Of a stretch of DNA of 24,094 bases, positions 13,697 to 22,147 are shown piece after piece (the first letter of the stretch is position 1; every line of letters begins with the position of its first letter). Source of the DNA: SVTX01 sp045638125 (GTDB lineage: Bacteria > Bacillota > Clostridia > Oscillospirales > CAG-272). Under the pieces are notes generated by a model. The model was not told the DNA's origin. It ran no database searches and was given only the letters and a program-made list of their open reading frames with translations. The stretch spans positions 1-24,094 of the forward strand of contig JAZUAS010000074.1 in assembly GCA_045638125.1 (NCBI GenBank), written 5' to 3'. The position numbers were made by a program, and so were the translations under genes.

Positions 13697-15260
13697 ACAG
13701 TCCCAAAGCCTGCGACGCGATGGAGAAATAGATCACAAGAGTGACGGTGTCAACGATCGTCGTAATAAAGGGCGACGCCATAACCGCGGGGTCGAGTTTG
13801 ATCTTTTTTGCAAGCATAGGCAGTATAGTTCCTACCACCTTTGCCACGACTACCGCAAAGAAAGCCGTTGCGCTGACTATTGCCGCGACCATTAAATTGT
13901 CCTGCACTGCCCCGTTTTCAAGAATGATCTGGGGCTGAAGACGGAAGTCAACCAGCATAGTCTTAATAAAGCAAACTATCGCCAAGCATATACCGCAGAG
14001 CGCCGAAACTCTAAATTCCTTCCACAAAACGCGGAAGAAGTTCTTCATAGTGATCTCTCCCAGCGACATAGCACGAATGATTGCAACCGAGGACTGACTT
14101 CCCGCGTTACCGCCGGTATTCATCAGCATCGGGAAGAAGACGGTCAGCACCGCGTAAGTTCCGATCGCATTTTCATAGTGAGTTATAACCGCGCTGGAGA
14201 ATATAGCCGCCAGCATAAGGACGAGAAGCCAAGGAAAACGCTTTGTCCAGGTCTCAAAAACACCAGTTTTCAAGTACGGCTTATCGGTAGGGGTAATACC
14301 TGCCATAAGCTCGATATCCTCGGTAGCCTCCTCGTTAATGACGTCGATCGCGTCGTCAACGGTTACGATACCAACAAGTCTTTTTTCCTTATCAACAATA
14401 GGAAGCGCCAAAAGTCCGTATTTTGCGACGGTGTCTGCGGCGTACTCCTTATCGTCTATGGTAGAAGCGTAAATAGGCTCCTCGGTCATTATGTCACCGA
14501 TAAGATCGTCGGGCTTTGCAAAGAGCAGATCCTTAAAGGAAACTGTACCCTCAAGCACACGTCGCTCGTCGGTTACGTAGGCAATATATACGGTTTCTTT
14601 ATCAATACCGATCTTTCTGATATATTCGACCGCTTGAGCCACTGTCATTTTCGCGTGAATGCCGATATATTCGACGGTCATCACGCTTCCGGCACTTGAC
14701 TCGGGGTAAGCCAAAAGCTTATTTATCTCGCTCCTGGTCTCTGGAGTGACACTTTTCAGAATTTTAGTCACCAGATTTGCAGGCAGCTCACTGATGGCGT
14801 CAACCGCGTCGTCAAACGCAAGATCCTCAACGATTGCAGATATTTCCTTATCGGTCATAGCGGCGACGATTCTCTTCTGAATATCCGGATCAAGCTCGGC
14901 AAATACGTCTGCCGCCTTATCCTTTTTTATAAGCTTAAAGACTCGGGGAATTCGCTTTGCATCTATTTCGGAAAAGAAATCCGCTACGTCAACAGGGTTG
15001 ATTTCGTCGATGGCAGCGACAAATTCGGAATATCGTCGGTTATCAAGCATCTCAACCAGAGAGTCGAATATGCTCTCTATCTCTTCTTCACGAACTTCCT
15101 CGGCACTTTCATATTCTTCGTCCTTCAGTTCTTCCTTTACTAGCATTTCCTGCTCGTGTACTTCTTTTGCGAGCTCTTCATTTTCGCGCTCGGACTCTTC
15201 ATTTTCGCGCTCGGACTCGTCTTTTTCGTCCTCAAACTGCTCATTTTCAAAATCAGTCAT
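13695..15260 (-). CDS. mgtE: Magnesium transporter MgtE
   Basis: MgtE is a homodimeric Mg2+ channel in the cell membrane, gated by its inner domains. The 521-aa protein has the usual order: an N domain (about 62-185, EFVAAIDEINPVDVADFFSEI...), two CBS domains (about 190-315, from AGSVMTVEYIGI), a plug helix and five membrane helices from about 342. The pore signature NTGGNAGSQSS is at 381-391. An unusual feature is a strongly acidic extension of about 60 residues before the N domain, partly built by a 21-bp duplication. The ATG at 15260 has GGAGGGG well placed, so I reject a longer start. There is no magnesium riboswitch in the 65-nt leader. Confidence 0.94.
   Translation of the reverse strand: MTDFENEQFEDEKDESERENEESERENEELAKEVHEQEMLVKEELKDEEYESAEEVREEEIESIFDSLVEMLDNRRYSEFVAAIDEINPVDVADFFSEIDAKRIPRVFKLIKKDKAADVFAELDPDIQKRIVAAMTDKEISAIVEDLAFDDAVDAISELPANLVTKILKSVTPETRSEINKLLAYPESSAGSVMTVEYIGIHAKMTVAQAVEYIRKIGIDKETVYIAYVTDERRVLEGTVSFKDLLFAKPDDLIGDIMTEEPIYASTIDDKEYAADTVAKYGLLALPIVDKEKRLVGIVTVDDAIDVINEEATEDIELMAGITPTDKPYLKTGVFETWTKRFPWLLVLMLAAIFSSAVITHYENAIGTYAVLTVFFPMLMNTGGNAGSQSSVAIIRAMSLGEITMKNFFRVLWKEFRVSALCGICLAIVCFIKTMLVDFRLQPQIILENGAVQDNLMVAAIVSATAFFAVVVAKVVGTILPMLAKKIKLDPAVMASPFITTIVDTVTLVIYFSIASQALGL
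15174..15215 (-). repeat. 21-bp perfect tandem duplication inside mgtE
   Basis: Bases 15174-15194 and 15195-15215 are identical. They encode a repeated SERENEE unit in the acidic N-terminal extension and keep the frame. Confidence 0.95.
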
Positions 15261-15330
15261 CTCTTTCCCCTCCTTTTTTGTTATTATAAAGGATATTTTA
15301 GCCACAAAATCCCCATATTATCCTTAATAT

Positions 15331-15359
15331 AGAATACCATTAGACCCGCTTCTATTCAA
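15331..15359 (-). promoter_or_regulatory. Sigma-A promoter of mgtE
   Basis: On the minus strand TTGAAT (15354-15359) and TATTCT (15331-15336) are 17 bp apart. Just downstream, 15315-15330 forms a small inverted repeat (ATATTA-TCCT-TAATAT) in the leader. Confidence 0.6.
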
Positions 15360-15385
15360 TAACATTTTTTTGCAAAAATGTAAAC

Positions 15386-15426
15386 AAAAAAAGCTTGGGG
15401 ACAGACCCCTAAAGGTCTGTCCCCAA
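15386..15426 (-). terminator. Terminator of the ribosomal operon
   Basis: A 13-bp perfect stem (15395-15407 with 15414-15426) and a 6-nt loop are followed on the minus strand by a U-run (A-run at 15386-15392). It lies just past the rplQ stop and ends the spc/alpha transcription unit. Confidence 0.9.
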
Positions 15427-15441
15427 TTTATATAACTCAAA

Positions 15442-15804
15442 TTACTCTGCCTTAGCTTCCTCGTCGATAAGACGAACGATAGCCATTTCAGCAGCATCGC
15501 CGCGGCGAGCGCCGATCTTGAAGATCTGAGTGTATCCGCCCTGTCTCTCTGCGTACTTAGGAGCGATCTCGTTGAACAACTTAGTTACAACGTCCTCCTT
15601 GGTGATGTATGCAAGAGCAGCTCTGCGGCTTGCAAGAGTGTTCTTCTTGCCAAGTGTAATCATCTTTTCTGCGATGGAACGAACTTCCTTTGCTCTGGTG
15701 AGAGTAGTCTCAACCTGTCCGTTCTCAAGCAGCAGGGTAACCATTCCGCGAAGCATTGCTTTTCTGTGTGCGGTAGGTCTGCCAAGTTTTCTGGTTCCGG
15801 GCAT
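15442..15804 (-). CDS. rplQ: 50S ribosomal protein L17 (bL17)
   Basis: The 120-aa protein starts MPGTRKLGRPTAHRKAMLRG, the standard bL17 opening, and carries the conserved VETTLTRAKEVRSIAEKMITLG segment. bL17 binds near the exit tunnel of the large subunit. A TTG two codons earlier is in frame, but the ATG at 15804 has AAGGAGG at nine bases and gives the canonical start. It is the last gene of the operon. Confidence 0.96.
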   Translation of the reverse strand: MPGTRKLGRPTAHRKAMLRGMVTLLLENGQVETTLTRAKEVRSIAEKMITLGKKNTLASRRAALAYITKEDVVTKLFNEIAPKYAERQGGYTQIFKIGARRGDAAEMAIVRLIDEEAKAE

Positions 15805-15842
15805 TTCCAATTCCCTCCTTCTGCTTAATTAATCTAAATTTC

Positions 15843-16817
15843 TTACTCCTCTTCGCGCTTAAGGTCAAGACCAAGCGAATGGAGCTTCTGAATAACTTCG
15901 TCAAGCGACTTCTTACCAAGGTTTCTAACCTTGATCATATCCTCTTCGGTGCGATTGGTAAGATCTTCAACTGTATCGATGCCTGCTCTCTTCAAGCAAT
16001 TGAAGGAACGAACAGACATGTCAAGTTCCTCAATGGTCATCTCAAGGACTTTCTCCTTGATGGTCTCTTCTCTCTCAACCATAATCTCTGTCTTCTTTGC
16101 ATCATCCGAAAGATCTACAAACAAGTTGAGATGCTCATTGAGAATCTTGGCTCCGAGCGAAACCGCTTCCTTAGCCGAACTGCTGCCGTTGGTAAGTACC
16201 TCGATCGTGAGCTTGTCAAGATCGGTATTGCTACCGGAACGGGTGCTTTCAACCTCGTATTTTACCTTATACACAGGTGTGTAAATAGAGTCTGTGTAAA
16301 TGGTATTGATCGGCATTGTGGAATTCATACCCATCATATCACTGTGAAGCTGCTTGTTGCGCTCCTGGGATACGTAACCTCTGTCGCAGTTGAAGGTGAG
16401 CTCCATGTAGAATCTCTCATTCTCTCCAACGGTTGCGATGTGGTGATTGGGGTTAAGAATTTCTATGTCGGAATCCTGCTTGATGTCACCTGCAGTTACC
16501 TCATGCTCGCCTACGACGTCGATGAAGACGGTCTTGGGGCCCTGGCAGTGAAGCTTTGCAATGATACCCTTGACGTTAAGAACGATCTCAGTAACGTCCT
16601 CAGTAACTCCGGGGATTGTAGAAAATTCGTGAAGAACTCCGTCGATCTTAATATTTGTTACCGCTACTCCGGGAAGGGAGCTGAGAAGAACTCTACGAAG
16701 AGAGTTTCCGAGGGTGTGGCCAAAGCCTCTCTCAAGGGGCTCGATCACAAAGGTTCCAAATGAACCATCTTCGCTCATTTCAGCGGTAGTAATATTGGGC
16801 TTCTCTATCTCAATCAT
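15843..16817 (-). CDS. rpoA: RNA polymerase alpha subunit
   Basis: The 324-aa protein has the dimerisation domain first (about 1-230, with GFGHTLGNSLRRVLLSSLPG). A linker follows, then the C-terminal DNA/activator-binding domain (about 255-315, SFNCLKRAGIDTVEDL and VRNLGKKSLDEV). It nucleates core polymerase assembly. AGGAGG lies ten bases before the ATG. It follows rpsD after a 105-bp gap, long for this operon, which holds a hairpin (16890-16924). Confidence 0.97.
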   Translation of the reverse strand: MIEIEKPNITTAEMSEDGSFGTFVIEPLERGFGHTLGNSLRRVLLSSLPGVAVTNIKIDGVLHEFSTIPGVTEDVTEIVLNVKGIIAKLHCQGPKTVFIDVVGEHEVTAGDIKQDSDIEILNPNHHIATVGENERFYMELTFNCDRGYVSQERNKQLHSDMMGMNSTMPINTIYTDSIYTPVYKVKYEVESTRSGSNTDLDKLTIEVLTNGSSSAKEAVSLGAKILNEHLNLFVDLSDDAKKTEIMVEREETIKEKVLEMTIEELDMSVRSFNCLKRAGIDTVEDLTNRTEEDMIKVRNLGKKSLDEVIQKLHSLGLDLKREEE

Positions 16818-16889
16818 TCCAAATAAACCTCCTATAAATATTTGTGTTAAAGCTTATGGGCTTTGCGAACGTCGGACATGTCGGCAAGC

Positions 16890-16924
16890 AATACCGCATC
16901 ATCCGAAAAATTATATGCGGTATT
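16890..16924 (-). promoter_or_regulatory. Hairpin across the rpsD stop, before rpoA
   Basis: A 10-bp perfect stem (16890-16899 with 16915-16924) has a 15-nt loop, and one arm covers the last bases of rpsD. There is no U-run, so it is not a simple terminator. It may mark an RNA processing or stability site between rpsD and rpoA. The rest of the gap includes the palindrome GACATGTC. Confidence 0.5.
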
Positions 16925-17549
16925 ACTTGGAGTAGAGCTCGACGATAAGCTGCTCGTTGAAATCGAAGTCGATGTCTTCTCTTGCAGGGAAGGATACAAC
17001 CTTAGCCTGAAGATTGGTCTTATCAACGTCAAGCCACTTAGGAGCAGTCTTGCTCTCAAGAGCCTCAGCAAGTCCCTTGATCTTAGCAGAGTCACGGCTG
17101 GACTCCTTAACAGCGATAACGTCGCCGGGCTTTACAAGGATGGAAGGAATGTTAACCTTCTTGCCGTTGAGAGTAAAGTGTGCGTGGAGAACGAGCTGAC
17201 GAGCGTCTCTGTGAGACTCTGCGAGACCCATTCTGTAAACAGTGTTATCAAGACGGCGCTCGAGGAGAACGAGAAGGTTCTCACCGGTCATACCCTCTTT
17301 ACGAGCTGCTTCCTCATAGTAGTTCTTGAACTGCTTCTCAAGAACACCGTAGTATCTTCTGGTGGACTGCTTTTCACGAAGCTGAACGCCGTACTCACCC
17401 ATCTTCTTCTTTGCTGCGCCGTGCTGACCGGGAGCTGTGCTTCTACGATCAAGTGCGCACTTACCGCTGGTGCATCTCTCACCCTTAAGGTAAAGCTTCT
17501 TGCCTTCTCTACGGCAGAGCTTGCATGCGGGTCCTGTATATCTTGCCAT
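16923..17549 (-). CDS. rpsD: 30S ribosomal protein S4 (uS4), zinc form
   Basis: The 208-aa protein is a primary 16S rRNA binder and assembly initiator. It has the zinc-binding form, with cysteines at 9, 12, 26 and 31 (CKLCRREGKKLYLKGERC and then GKC), and the S4 RNA-binding domain around RRLDNTVYRMGLAESHRDARQLVLH. In many Bacillota S4 regulates its own synthesis. Here it sits in the alpha operon between rpsK and rpoA. Confidence 0.97.
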   Translation of the reverse strand: MARYTGPACKLCRREGKKLYLKGERCTSGKCALDRRSTAPGQHGAAKKKMGEYGVQLREKQSTRRYYGVLEKQFKNYYEEAARKEGMTGENLLVLLERRLDNTVYRMGLAESHRDARQLVLHAHFTLNGKKVNIPSILVKPGDVIAVKESSRDSAKIKGLAEALESKTAPKWLDVDKTNLQAKVVSFPAREDIDFDFNEQLIVELYSK

Positions 17550-17569
17550 GTCTAATACCTCCTGTAAAA

Positions 17570-17965
17570 TTATACGCGTCTGCGCTTAGGCGGTCTGCAT
17601 CCGTTGTGGGGGATGGGAGTAACGTCCTTAATGAGAGTGATCTGGAGACCACAAGTCTCGAGTGCTCTGATTGCGGATTCACGTCCCGAGCCGGGGCCCT
17701 TTACGTAAACCTCAACAGACTTAAGGCCGTGCTCAACAGCTGCCTTTGCAGCAGTCTCGGAAGCGGACTGTGCAGCGAAGGGTGTGCTCTTTCTGGAGCC
17801 CTTAAAACCAAGTTCGCCTGCAGAAGCCCACGAAATTGCGTTTCCGTAAACATCGGTGATAGTTACGATAGTGTTATTGAAAGTGGACTGAATGTGTACT
17901 GCGCCCTTTTCAATATTCTTTTTTTCGCGGCGCTTTCTAACGACTTTTTTTGTTGCCTTTGCCAT
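17570..17965 (-). CDS. rpsK: 30S ribosomal protein S11 (uS11)
   Basis: The 131-aa protein has the family pattern VHIQSTFNNTIVTITD..GNAISWASAGELGFKGSRKSTPFAAQ and the ending TPIPHNGCRPPKRRRV. uS11 forms part of the platform at the mRNA exit site. It lies between rpsM and rpsD with gaps of 18 and 20 bp. Confidence 0.97.
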   Translation of the reverse strand: MAKATKKVVRKRREKKNIEKGAVHIQSTFNNTIVTITDVYGNAISWASAGELGFKGSRKSTPFAAQSASETAAKAAVEHGLKSVEVYVKGPGSGRESAIRALETCGLQITLIKDVTPIPHNGCRPPKRRRV

Positions 17966-17983
17966 TTTTATGCCACTCCTTTA

Positions 17984-18352
17984 TTACTTCTTCTTGTTTG
18001 CGATGGTCTTTGCGGGACCTTTTCTTGTTCTCGCATTGGTCTTTGTTCTCTGACCTCTTACGGGAAGACCTTTTCTGTGTCTGATACCGCGGTAGCAGTT
18101 AACCTCTACCAATCTCTTAATATTAAGAGCTACCTCTCTACGGAGGTCACCCTCAACGTTGTAAGAGTTTTCGATCTCATCACGGAGCTTTGCTACTTCT
18201 TCCTCAGTAAGATCCTTTGCTCTGGTATCGGGATTGATACCGGTCTTTGCAAGGATATCGTTAGCGCTCTTGCGGCCAATACCGTAAATGTAGGTAAGGG
18301 CGATCTCAACGCGCTTGTTGTTAGGAATATCAACACCTGCTATACGTGCCAT
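17984..18352 (-). CDS. rpsM: 30S ribosomal protein S13 (uS13)
   Basis: The 122-aa protein starts MARIAGVDIPNNKRVEIALTYIYGIG and ends RGQRTKTNARTRKGPAKTIANKKK, both standard for uS13. The protein sits in the head of the small subunit and contacts P-site tRNA and the B1 bridges. AGGAGAGGT precedes the ATG at 18352. Confidence 0.97.
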   Translation of the reverse strand: MARIAGVDIPNNKRVEIALTYIYGIGRKSANDILAKTGINPDTRAKDLTEEEVAKLRDEIENSYNVEGDLRREVALNIKRLVEVNCYRGIRHRKGLPVRGQRTKTNARTRKGPAKTIANKKK

Positions 18353-18406
18353 TCTATATTACCTCTCCTTTTAGTTTGAGTTGGATCAAAGTCGATGTAT
18401 CTCGAA

Positions 18407-18520
18407 TTAACCCTGCTTCTGCTTGTGCTTGGGGTTCTCGCAGATAACCATGACTTTACCTTTTCTCTTAATGATCTTGCATTTCTCGCAGATCTTCTTA
18501 ACGGACGGTTTAACCTTCAT
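18407..18520 (-). CDS. rpmJ: 50S ribosomal protein L36 (bL36), zinc form
   Basis: A 37-aa protein, MKVKPSVKKICEKCKIIK at the start, followed by a basic end. The zinc ligands Cys11, Cys14, Cys27 and His32 are all present, so this is the zinc-containing form. It is at the usual place between infA and rpsM. An AGGTTGGTTT-type upstream sequence gives a modest RBS. Confidence 0.95.
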   Translation of the reverse strand: MKVKPSVKKICEKCKIIKRKGKVMVICENPKHKQKQG

Positions 18521-18566
18521 TTTCTGTAAACCAACCTTTCTTTAGAGTATTTTTAGTAAAATCTTT

Positions 18567-18785
18567 TTATTTGGAGCGCCATGTGATACGACCCTTTGTA
18601 AGGTCGTAAACCGAAACCTCTACGGTTACGTGGTCGCCCTGCAAAATTCTGATATAATTCATTCTGAGCTTTCCCGACAAATGGGCGGTGACGATGTGCC
18701 CGTTGGGAAGCTTTACCTTGAAGACGGCGTTGGGAAGTACCTCAACTACCTCGCCTTCAAATTCAATAACGTCATCTTTCGGCAT
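18567..18785 (-). CDS. infA: Translation initiation factor IF-1
   Basis: A 72-aa OB-fold protein, the usual length, which occupies the A site during initiation. MPKDDVIEFEGEVVEVLPNA opens it and KLRMNYIRILQGDHVTVEVS carries the conserved core. GAGGT precedes the ATG at 18785. It lies 41 bp after map. Confidence 0.96.
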   Translation of the reverse strand: MPKDDVIEFEGEVVEVLPNAVFKVKLPNGHIVTAHLSGKLRMNYIRILQGDHVTVEVSVYDLTKGRITWRSK

Positions 18786-18826
18786 ATTTACCTCTTCAAA
18801 TGATTCAAATTTGTTTAAATCTTAAC

Positions 18827-19588
18827 TCAAAAATCCGATTCGAGCATTGTCAGCACCAAAACACCCTCGCCTGTCAAGGCAACCGTGTTTTCATAATGTG
18901 CCGAGAGCGTTCCGTCGGCGGTTTTTACCGTCCAACCGTCGCTCATTTCCTTGACACCCTCGCCGCCTATATTTACCATAGGCTCAATAGCCAGTGTCAA
19001 GCCTTGGCAGAGTCTTGTTCCTCTTCCCTCTGTTCCGTAGTTTGGAACGTCGGGAGATTCGTGAAGATCGTGACCTATACCGTGTCCGATATAGCGTTTA
19101 ACGGTAGAAAATCCATTTTTCGTAACGTGGGCATCGATTGCATGACCAACGTCGCCAAGTCGGTTGCCGACCTGAAGCTTTTCAATACCTGCAAAAAAGC
19201 TTTCTCTCGTTACTCGGATGAGCTTCTCTGCTTCTTCACTGACCTTGCCTACAGGAATCGTTCTTGCAGCGTCTCCGTGAAATCCCTTGTAAAATGCTCC
19301 AACGTCGATCTTTACGATGTCACCCTCACGAAGAATTCTCTTCTTTGAGGGGATGCCGTGAATGACCTCATCGTTGATGCTGATACAAGCGCTTCCGGGG
19401 AAGCCGTGATATCCGAGGAAGGAGGGCTTTGCACCGCTCTTCTCGATATGATTTCTGATGATCTTATCAAGCTCGTAGGTGCTTAGCCCCTCGCGGATGC
19501 TTTCACGAGCCACAAGGAGTGCCTCGCCCGTAATTCTTCCCGCCTCTTTCATCTCTTTGATCTGAATGGCGTTCTTTAACTGTATCAT
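18827..19588 (-). CDS. map: Methionine aminopeptidase, type I
   Basis: The 253-aa enzyme removes the initiator Met from new proteins. All five metal ligands are present: Asp95, Asp106, His169, Glu202 and Glu233, in KIDVGAFYKGFHGD, IGHGIGHDLHESP, IEPM and HYENTVALT. It is a short type Ia form without an N-terminal zinc finger. It follows adk by 22 bp, as in most Bacillota. Confidence 0.96.
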   Translation of the reverse strand: MIQLKNAIQIKEMKEAGRITGEALLVARESIREGLSTYELDKIIRNHIEKSGAKPSFLGYHGFPGSACISINDEVIHGIPSKKRILREGDIVKIDVGAFYKGFHGDAARTIPVGKVSEEAEKLIRVTRESFFAGIEKLQVGNRLGDVGHAIDAHVTKNGFSTVKRYIGHGIGHDLHESPDVPNYGTEGRGTRLCQGLTLAIEPMVNIGGEGVKEMSDGWTVKTADGTLSAHYENTVALTGEGVLVLTMLESDF

Positions 19589-19610
19589 CCGTTTCTTACC
19601 TCAGTTTATT

Positions 19611-20249
19611 TTATGCGTTGACCTTGTCAAGAGCCGCAAAAACGAGTGCGGTCGTATCCTTGACCTCCTCCTGACCTTCTACGCAAACGAGATTACCGCA
19701 TTTGCCGTAGAATTCCTTAAGAGGCTCGGTCTGAGCATGGAAGGTTTTGAGTCTGTTTGCAACGGTCTCGGGGCAGTCGTCGTCTCTGATGTAGAGCTCC
19801 TTGCCGCACTTATCACAGATACCGTCAACCTGGGGCTTAATGTACTCGATGTGGTAGGAAGCGCCGCAGGAGCAAACTCTACGTCCGCTCATTCTTGCGA
19901 TGATCTTATCGTCGGGAACCTCAATAGAGAGTACGACGTCGATCTTAACGCCCATAGCCTCGAGTGCCTCTGCCTGAGGAATGGTTCTGGGAAAACCGTC
20001 GAGTATGAAGCCGTTCTTGCAGGCTTCTGTCGAAAGATAATCCTTGATGATTCCAACGACTACTTCATCCGGAACAAGCTTTCCGGCATCCATATAACCC
20101 TTAGCGCTGAGACCAAGCTCAGTGCCTGCCTTGATAGCCGCGCGGAGCATATCTCCGGTGGAAACTGCAGGAATGTTATACTTTTCGGAAATCTTCGCGG
20201 ACTGTGTGCCTTTTCCCGCACCGGGAGCACCCAATAAAATTAAATTCAT
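19611..20249 (-). CDS. adk: Adenylate kinase, long form with zinc-type lid
   Basis: The 212-aa enzyme interconverts AMP + ATP and 2 ADP. The P-loop GAPGAGKG is at residues 7-14, the AMP-site STGDMLR at 30-36 and DGFPRT at 84-89. The long lid has cysteines at 126, 128, 145 and 148 (GRRVCSCGASYH ... CDKCGK). The first pair is spaced C-x-C rather than the usual C-x2-C, which is unusual but might still bind zinc. It lies between secY and map. Confidence 0.96.
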   Translation of the reverse strand: MNLILLGAPGAGKGTQSAKISEKYNIPAVSTGDMLRAAIKAGTELGLSAKGYMDAGKLVPDEVVVGIIKDYLSTEACKNGFILDGFPRTIPQAEALEAMGVKIDVVLSIEVPDDKIIARMSGRRVCSCGASYHIEYIKPQVDGICDKCGKELYIRDDDCPETVANRLKTFHAQTEPLKEFYGKCGNLVCVEGQEEVKDTTALVFAALDKVNA

Positions 20250-20281
20250 ATTATTTCTCCAAATTATATGAGGTGTGGAAA

Positions 20282-21688
20282 TTAATCAAGGAAGCCCTTG
20301 TAGTTACGCATTGTAAGCTGTGCCTCAAGCTCACGAACGGTCTCAAGAATAACACCGACAACGATGAGCACGGAGGTACCTGCGAATGCAAGGGTTGCGA
20401 AGGAGGAGGATCCGTGAGAGTAGAAGTTCTGGATCGCATCAAGAACGGTGTTACCGCCAATAACGTAGTTAACTTCATACAACGTCTGGAATACAGCAAC
20501 GATCATCTTGGGAACCTCAGAAACTACACAGAGGAACACTGCTCCGATAAATGTGATTCTGTTGAGGATCTTGCGGATATAATCGCTGGTAGGCTTACCG
20601 GGACGGATACCGGGAACGGCACCACCGTTGTTTCTGATATTATTAGCAACTTCAACAGGGTTGAAGGAGATCATAATATAGAAGTAAGCGAAAGCGAAGA
20701 GCAGGATCATCGACACAAGCACGTAAAGGGGCTTGGTATAGTGGAAGTAGTTGTTAGCCAGCACTACGAGCCAGTTAGCATTGTTTCCGAATACCGATGC
20801 CAATGTTGTGGGAATAGAAACGATCGAGTTTGCAAAGATAACGGGCATAACGCCTGCCATGTTAAGCTTGAGGGGAAGATTGGAGGACTGACCGCCGTAC
20901 ATCTTTCTACCAACAACCTTCTTTGCATACTGAACGGGAATTCTTCTTTCGGAATCGTTAAACCAAACGATGAGCCATACGATTGCAACAAGGAATGCAA
21001 CGATGAGAAGCGTCCAAACGATATCGATCACAAGGCTTGTGATGTTATCTGCGTTCGCCTCAACGCTTACCAGACCAATAGTGCTGCTGATCATCTTGTA
21101 AAGGTTTACGAATACCTGGGGAAGTCTTGCAATAATGTTTGCGAAGAGGATGATCGAGATACCGTTACCGATACCGAACTCGTTTACCTTTTCAGCAAGC
21201 CACATAACGATAGCCGCACCTGCACAGAAGCAAGCGGACATTACTGCGATTGCAAATATCTGGTTGGTTGTACCAAGGGACGCCAAGCCGGTATTTACAA
21301 TAGTAAGAGAGTAACCAACTGCAGTAATTACTGCAAGAGCCATGGTTACGATTCTTGTGATCATAGCAATCTTCTTCTTACCTTCCTCGCCGTCCTTAGC
21401 CATACGCTCAAGAGCGGGGATAGCAATAGTAAGAAGCTGCATGATGATCGACGATGTGATATAGGGAGATACCGAGAGAGCGAAGAGTGTCGCATTGGTA
21501 AACGCATCACCCATGATCAGCTGCATTGCGCCAAAGCTGTTCTGGAAATACTGCGAAACAAGTTCACTGTTTACCCACGGAACGGGAATACTACAACCCA
21601 CACGGTAAAGGATAACGATAAGCAATGTGAAGAGGAGTTTAGTCTTAAGCTCCTGGGTCTTCCAAGCATTTTTTAACGTCTGAAACAT
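20282..21688 (-). CDS. secY: Protein translocase subunit SecY
   Basis: SecY forms the channel of the Sec translocon. The 468-aa protein has the ten-helix pattern, the N-terminal YRVGCSIPVPWV, the plug-side TLFALSVSPYITSSIIMQLL and the cytoplasmic loop SERRIPVQYAKKVVGRKMYGGQSSNLPLKLNMAGVMPVIFA. It ends ELEAQLTMRNYKGFL. It is some 35-40 residues longer than the common 420-435 aa, with extra length around the TM5-TM6 region and before the last helix. It starts 3 bp after the rplO stop, so translation is probably coupled. Confidence 0.97.
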   Translation of the reverse strand: MFQTLKNAWKTQELKTKLLFTLLIVILYRVGCSIPVPWVNSELVSQYFQNSFGAMQLIMGDAFTNATLFALSVSPYITSSIIMQLLTIAIPALERMAKDGEEGKKKIAMITRIVTMALAVITAVGYSLTIVNTGLASLGTTNQIFAIAVMSACFCAGAAIVMWLAEKVNEFGIGNGISIILFANIIARLPQVFVNLYKMISSTIGLVSVEANADNITSLVIDIVWTLLIVAFLVAIVWLIVWFNDSERRIPVQYAKKVVGRKMYGGQSSNLPLKLNMAGVMPVIFANSIVSIPTTLASVFGNNANWLVVLANNYFHYTKPLYVLVSMILLFAFAYFYIMISFNPVEVANNIRNNGGAVPGIRPGKPTSDYIRKILNRITFIGAVFLCVVSEVPKMIVAVFQTLYEVNYVIGGNTVLDAIQNFYSHGSSSFATLAFAGTSVLIVVGVILETVRELEAQLTMRNYKGFLD

Positions 21689-21691
21689 CCT

Positions 21692-22132
21692 TTATACCTC
21701 CTCTGCCTGTCCACCTGCTGCTGCGATCTTTTCCTTAGCGGTTGCAGAGAAAGCTGCAGCCTTAACAGTCAAGTTCTTTGTGAGCTCGCCGTTGCCGAGA
21801 ACCTTAAGTCCGTCGAGCGACTTGCGAACGATCTTCTTTGCGAGAAGTGCCTCGAGATCTACTACTGCACCGTTCTCAAATACGTTGAGCTCGGATACGT
21901 TAACAGTAACGTAGTTGGTAGCAAATCTGTTCTTAAAGCCTCTCTTAGGAAGCTTTCTGTAAAGAGGAAGCTGACCTCCCTCAAATCCGGGTCTTACACC
22001 ACCGCCGGAACGAGCGTTCTGGCCCTTGTGACCCTTACCTGCAGTCTTACCGTTTCCGGAGCCTGCGCCTCTACCCTTTCTCCAAGCTGCCTTTGCGGAG
22101 CCTTCAGCGGGTCTAAGTTCATTAAGTTTCAT
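21692..22132 (-). CDS. rplO: 50S ribosomal protein L15 (uL15)
   Basis: A 146-aa protein with the standard start MKLNELRPAEGSAKAAWRKG, then the Gly/Lys-rich extension GRGAGSGNGKTAGKGHKGQNAR that reaches into the large subunit. It is close on both sides, 15 bp after rpmD and 3 bp before secY. Confidence 0.97.
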   Translation of the reverse strand: MKLNELRPAEGSAKAAWRKGRGAGSGNGKTAGKGHKGQNARSGGGVRPGFEGGQLPLYRKLPKRGFKNRFATNYVTVNVSELNVFENGAVVDLEALLAKKIVRKSLDGLKVLGNGELTKNLTVKAAAFSATAKEKIAAAGGQAEEV

Positions 22133-22147
22133 TCTCTGTACCTCCTA

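Noticed and set aside
15261..15385. Magnesium riboswitch (M-box) before mgtE
   Set aside because: The leader after the predicted promoter is only about 65 nt, too short for an M-box, and holds only a 6-bp hairpin.
20204..21676. 490-codon plus-strand open frame opposite secY
   Set aside because: SecY is certain on the other strand. The antisense frame has Cys/Asn/His-rich low-complexity sequence with no recognisable domain.
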